From contig JAISPY010000123.1 of the NCBI GenBank assembly GCA_031274565.1, forward strand, positions 1 through 7,440: a stretch of DNA of 7,440 bases. The letters run 5' to 3'. The translations under genes and the position numbers were made by a program. Below, one piece after another: positions 6,501 to 7,440 of the stretch. Position 1 is the stretch's first letter; each line of letters starts with the position of its first letter. Under the pieces are notes generated by a model. It was given only the letters and a program-made list of their open reading frames with translations. It did not search any database and was not told where the DNA came from. This DNA is from Treponema sp. (GTDB lineage: Bacteria; Spirochaetota; Spirochaetia; Treponematales; Breznakiellaceae).

Positions 6501-6764
6501 TTAAGAATTAGTCTTACGATATTCGGTAACTGCGGCGGCGATAACCGCGGTTATCACCGCATCGGTACCGCTGCTACTTATAACAGGAGCGGCAGGGGCC
6601 GCCGTTACCGCTGCTTGCTGAACATCCTTGTCCCAGCCCAGGGCATGGATTACCTTACCCAACAGGGTGATACAGATAATCATAATAACCAGGAATCCAA
6701 ACACGATTCCCATGCCCAGCAGGGTAAGCACCCCACTTTGCTCCAACATGACAGCTATGGTCAT
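6501..6764 (-). CDS. oadG: Oxaloacetate decarboxylase, gamma subunit
   Basis: This 87-residue small membrane subunit has one helix (about 11-36, GVLTLLGMGIVFGFLVIMII) followed by a charged turn (GWDKDVQQ), an Ala/Pro/Val linker, and an amphipathic end DAVITAVIAAAVTEYRK, typical of OadG and MmdD. In the complex it anchors and stabilises alpha and beta, and in Klebsiella its C-terminus binds Zn2+ through histidines. Here the only histidine is H40, next to the membrane helix, so that Zn2+ site appears absent. The ATG at 6764 is chosen because GGGGAGG lies 4 bases before it; M6 has no such site. It is the first gene of the oadGAB operon, with about 85 bases of leader from the proposed promoter. 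Confidence 0.85.
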   Translation of the reverse strand: MTIAVMLEQSGVLTLLGMGIVFGFLVIMIICITLLGKVIHALGWDKDVQQAAVTAAPAAPVISSSGTDAVITAVIAAAVTEYRKTNS

Positions 6765-6808
6765 AACGCCTCCCCTGGTACCGCCGATTTCCTGATACCG
6801 GCGAAAAT

Positions 6809-6822
6809 CATAGAGTACTATG
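6809..6822. promoter_or_regulatory. Short dyad CATAG-N4-CTATG, possible operator
   Basis: CATAG (6809-6813) and CTATG (6818-6822) form a 5-bp inverted repeat separated by AGTA. It lies just left of the proposed plus-strand -35 element and inside the oadG leader. It could be a regulator site for either gene, but a dyad this short can occur by chance. Confidence 0.2.
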
Positions 6823-6823
6823 C

Positions 6824-6852
6824 TTTACGCTCGCATATCTTCTCTATATATT
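6824..6852 (+). promoter_or_regulatory. Candidate sigma-70 promoter for the csgG-like transcript
   Basis: TTTACG (6824-6829) is 4/6 to the -35 consensus and TATATT (6847-6852) is 5/6 to the -10 consensus, with a 17-base spacer. Transcription would begin near 6859, giving about 180 bases of leader before the gene at 7043. That leader would include two short ORFs. A weaker alternative nearer the gene is TTGGTT (6998-7003) with CATTAT (7020-7025) and a 16-base spacer. Consensus matching only. Confidence 0.35.
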
Positions 6853-6855
6853 TCC

Positions 6856-6885
6856 ATGATACTAAAAATGGAGTAACCGATGCAA
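6856..6885 (-). promoter_or_regulatory. Candidate sigma-70 promoter for oadGAB
   Basis: On the minus strand TTGCAT (6880-6885) and TATCAT (6856-6861; 5/6 to TATAAT) are separated by 18 bases. Start would be near 6849, about 85 bases before the oadG ATG. It overlaps the proposed plus-strand promoter back to back, so the two could compete. Consensus matching only. Confidence 0.35.
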
Positions 6886-6927
6886 GAGACCATATCAGAG
6901 CAACCGCTTGTACGGTATAAGCCTTAG
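6880..6927 (+). CDS. Possible 15-codon leader ORF
   Basis: ATG 6880 follows GGAG (6870-6873) with a 6-base spacer and opens 15 codons (MQETISEQPLVRYKP) ending TAG at 6925-6927. It lies about 20 bases after the proposed plus-strand start point, and its stop is 2 bases before the next ATG at 6930. It may be a leader that feeds ribosomes into the following ORFs. I recognise no family. At this length a chance ORF is quite possible, and it also overlaps the proposed oadG -35 element. Confidence 0.2.
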   Translation: MQETISEQPLVRYKP

Positions 6928-6929
6928 GC

Positions 6930-7046
6930 ATGAGCAAAAATTACGGGACCCGTTTAGCACAGGGGGTGGGGGTGGAACCCTGGCTAGAGCAGTGGGCTTG
7001 GTTCTGGTATGCTTTTTTCCATTATGGGTTAAAGGAGTTGCTATGA
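6930..7046 (+). CDS. Possible 38-residue aromatic-rich small protein
   Basis: An ORF of 38 codons runs from ATG 6930 to TGA 7044-7046. Its TGA overlaps the ATG of the csgG-like gene as ATGA, and the AAAGGAG of that gene lies inside its last codons, a layout typical of translational coupling. Residues 22-32 (WAWFWYAFFHY) contain eight aromatic residues out of eleven, and W18 is another tryptophan. An in-frame TAA at 6918 rules out a longer protein. ATG 6930 has no good ribosome binding site; it may depend on reinitiation after the 15-codon ORF, or an internal GTG after the G-rich tract may be used. No family is recognised. Tryptophan runs can arise by chance in G/T-rich non-coding DNA, so this remains a candidate. 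Confidence 0.3.
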   Translation: MSKNYGTRLAQGVGVEPWLEQWAWFWYAFFHYGLKELL

Positions 7047-7440
7047 AGCGATTGGGGATGAGTGCGGTGTTGTGCGCGGGGCTTTGGGCTGCGGTGGGGC
7101 TTGCGGCGCAGAGCGCGCCGGTTCCGCTGGACCAGGCGATAGCCCAGGCTGCAGCGGCGGTTGAGCAGGCCCTGGGGCAGGGGGTGAAAGTCGCGGTGCT
7201 CAATTTCAGTTCGCCCGCAGAGGGGTTCTCGGATTATGTCATCGAAGAGCTGAACGGGTTACTGGTACAGAGCAAGAAGCTGACCATCGTGGACCGGCGG
7301 AGCCTGGAGCTTATCCGTAAGGAGATGGATGTGCAGGCTTCCGGGGAGGTGAGCGATGAGTCCGCCCAGGCAATCGGGAAGCGGCTGGGGGCCCAGTTCA
7401 TCGTATCCGGGGCTCTCCTTGACCTGGGGGACGCGTACCG
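7043..7440 (+). CDS. Secreted CsgG/LpoB-like protein, 5' part only
   Basis: The frame is open from ATG 7043 to the window edge, giving 132 complete codons. AAAGGAG (7031-7037) sits 5 bases before the ATG. A signal peptide (K2, R3, hydrophobic 5-22, likely cleavage in GLAAQS) sends it to the periplasm. No good lipobox is seen around C11. An Ala/Gln-rich segment (30-47) leads to a domain starting VKVAVLNFSSPAEGFSDYVIEEL (48-70), then LTIVDRRSLELIRKEM (80-95), SGEVSDESAQAIGKRLGAQFIVSG (100-123). This is the alpha/beta pattern of the CsgG/LpoB family: an AVLNF strand, a helix, a VDR strand, and an AxxIGkxLGAxxIvxG helix-strand. CsgG forms the curli export channel and LpoB activates a penicillin-binding protein; which role applies here is unknown. 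Spirochaetes carry many such genes. The C-terminus lies outside the window. Confidence 0.82.
   Translation, partial: MKRLGMSAVLCAGLWAAVGLAAQSAPVPLDQAIAQAAAAVEQALGQGVKVAVLNFSSPAEGFSDYVIEELNGLLVQSKKLTIVDRRSLELIRKEMDVQASGEVSDESAQAIGKRLGAQFIVSGALLDLGDAY

Noticed and set aside
6962..6975. G-quadruplex in the G-rich tract before the csgG-like gene
   Set aside because: Only two long G-runs are close together (GGGGGTGGGGGTGG), and the next GGG is about 20 bases away, so a stable four-tract structure is doubtful.
6969..7010. tRNA-like string (GGCTAGAGCAGTGGG resembling a D-arm)
   Set aside because: No anticodon arm, T-arm or acceptor pairing could be found around it.

Overview
The window looks like chromosomal DNA of a spirochaete of the Treponema/Breznakiella type. 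This rests on the gene set and on recognised protein style, not on a search: a small bactofilin, a secreted TPR protein, and a CsgG/LpoB-like protein of the kind common in treponemes, with GC-rich third codon positions. I am moderately sure of the phylum and less sure of the genus. Nothing indicates a phage, plasmid, transposon or CRISPR array.

Layout, left to right. Positions 1-131 are non-coding and hold two adjacent inverted repeats. The right-hand one is a strong 15-bp hairpin that reads as a Rho-independent terminator on the minus strand. Positions 132-545 (+) encode the epsilon subunit of an F-type ATP synthase (atpC). A three-gene minus-strand run converges on it across a 13-bp gap: bactofilin (start 2981), secreted TPR protein, and mtaB, a tRNA methylthiotransferase. 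These genes overlap or almost touch. Upstream of them lies the minus-strand operon oadG-oadA-oadB, the complete three-subunit Na+-pumping oxaloacetate decarboxylase. It ends in a Rho-independent terminator at 3011-3070.

The most unusual structure is at 3072-3335. Three tandem 72-bp units sit between the oadB stop codon and its terminator, and each carries a copy of the last codons of oadB. All units stay in the oadB frame. The differences from the gene are mostly silent, and each unit also carries a GC-rich palindrome.

The right end (6765-7042) is a divergent intergenic region. It has plausible overlapping back-to-back promoters for oadGAB (minus) and for a plus-strand gene at 7043, which encodes a secreted CsgG/LpoB-like protein and runs off the window. 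Two very short plus-strand ORFs precede that gene: 15 codons, then a 38-codon ORF rich in aromatic residues that overlaps its start by ATGA.

Functionally, OadGAB would turn cytosolic oxaloacetate into pyruvate and CO2 while exporting Na+, and the ATP synthase subunit belongs to the other main ion-coupled machine of the cell. Bactofilin, the TPR protein and the CsgG/LpoB-like protein suggest cell-envelope or cell-shape roles. MtaB is a housekeeping tRNA modification enzyme.
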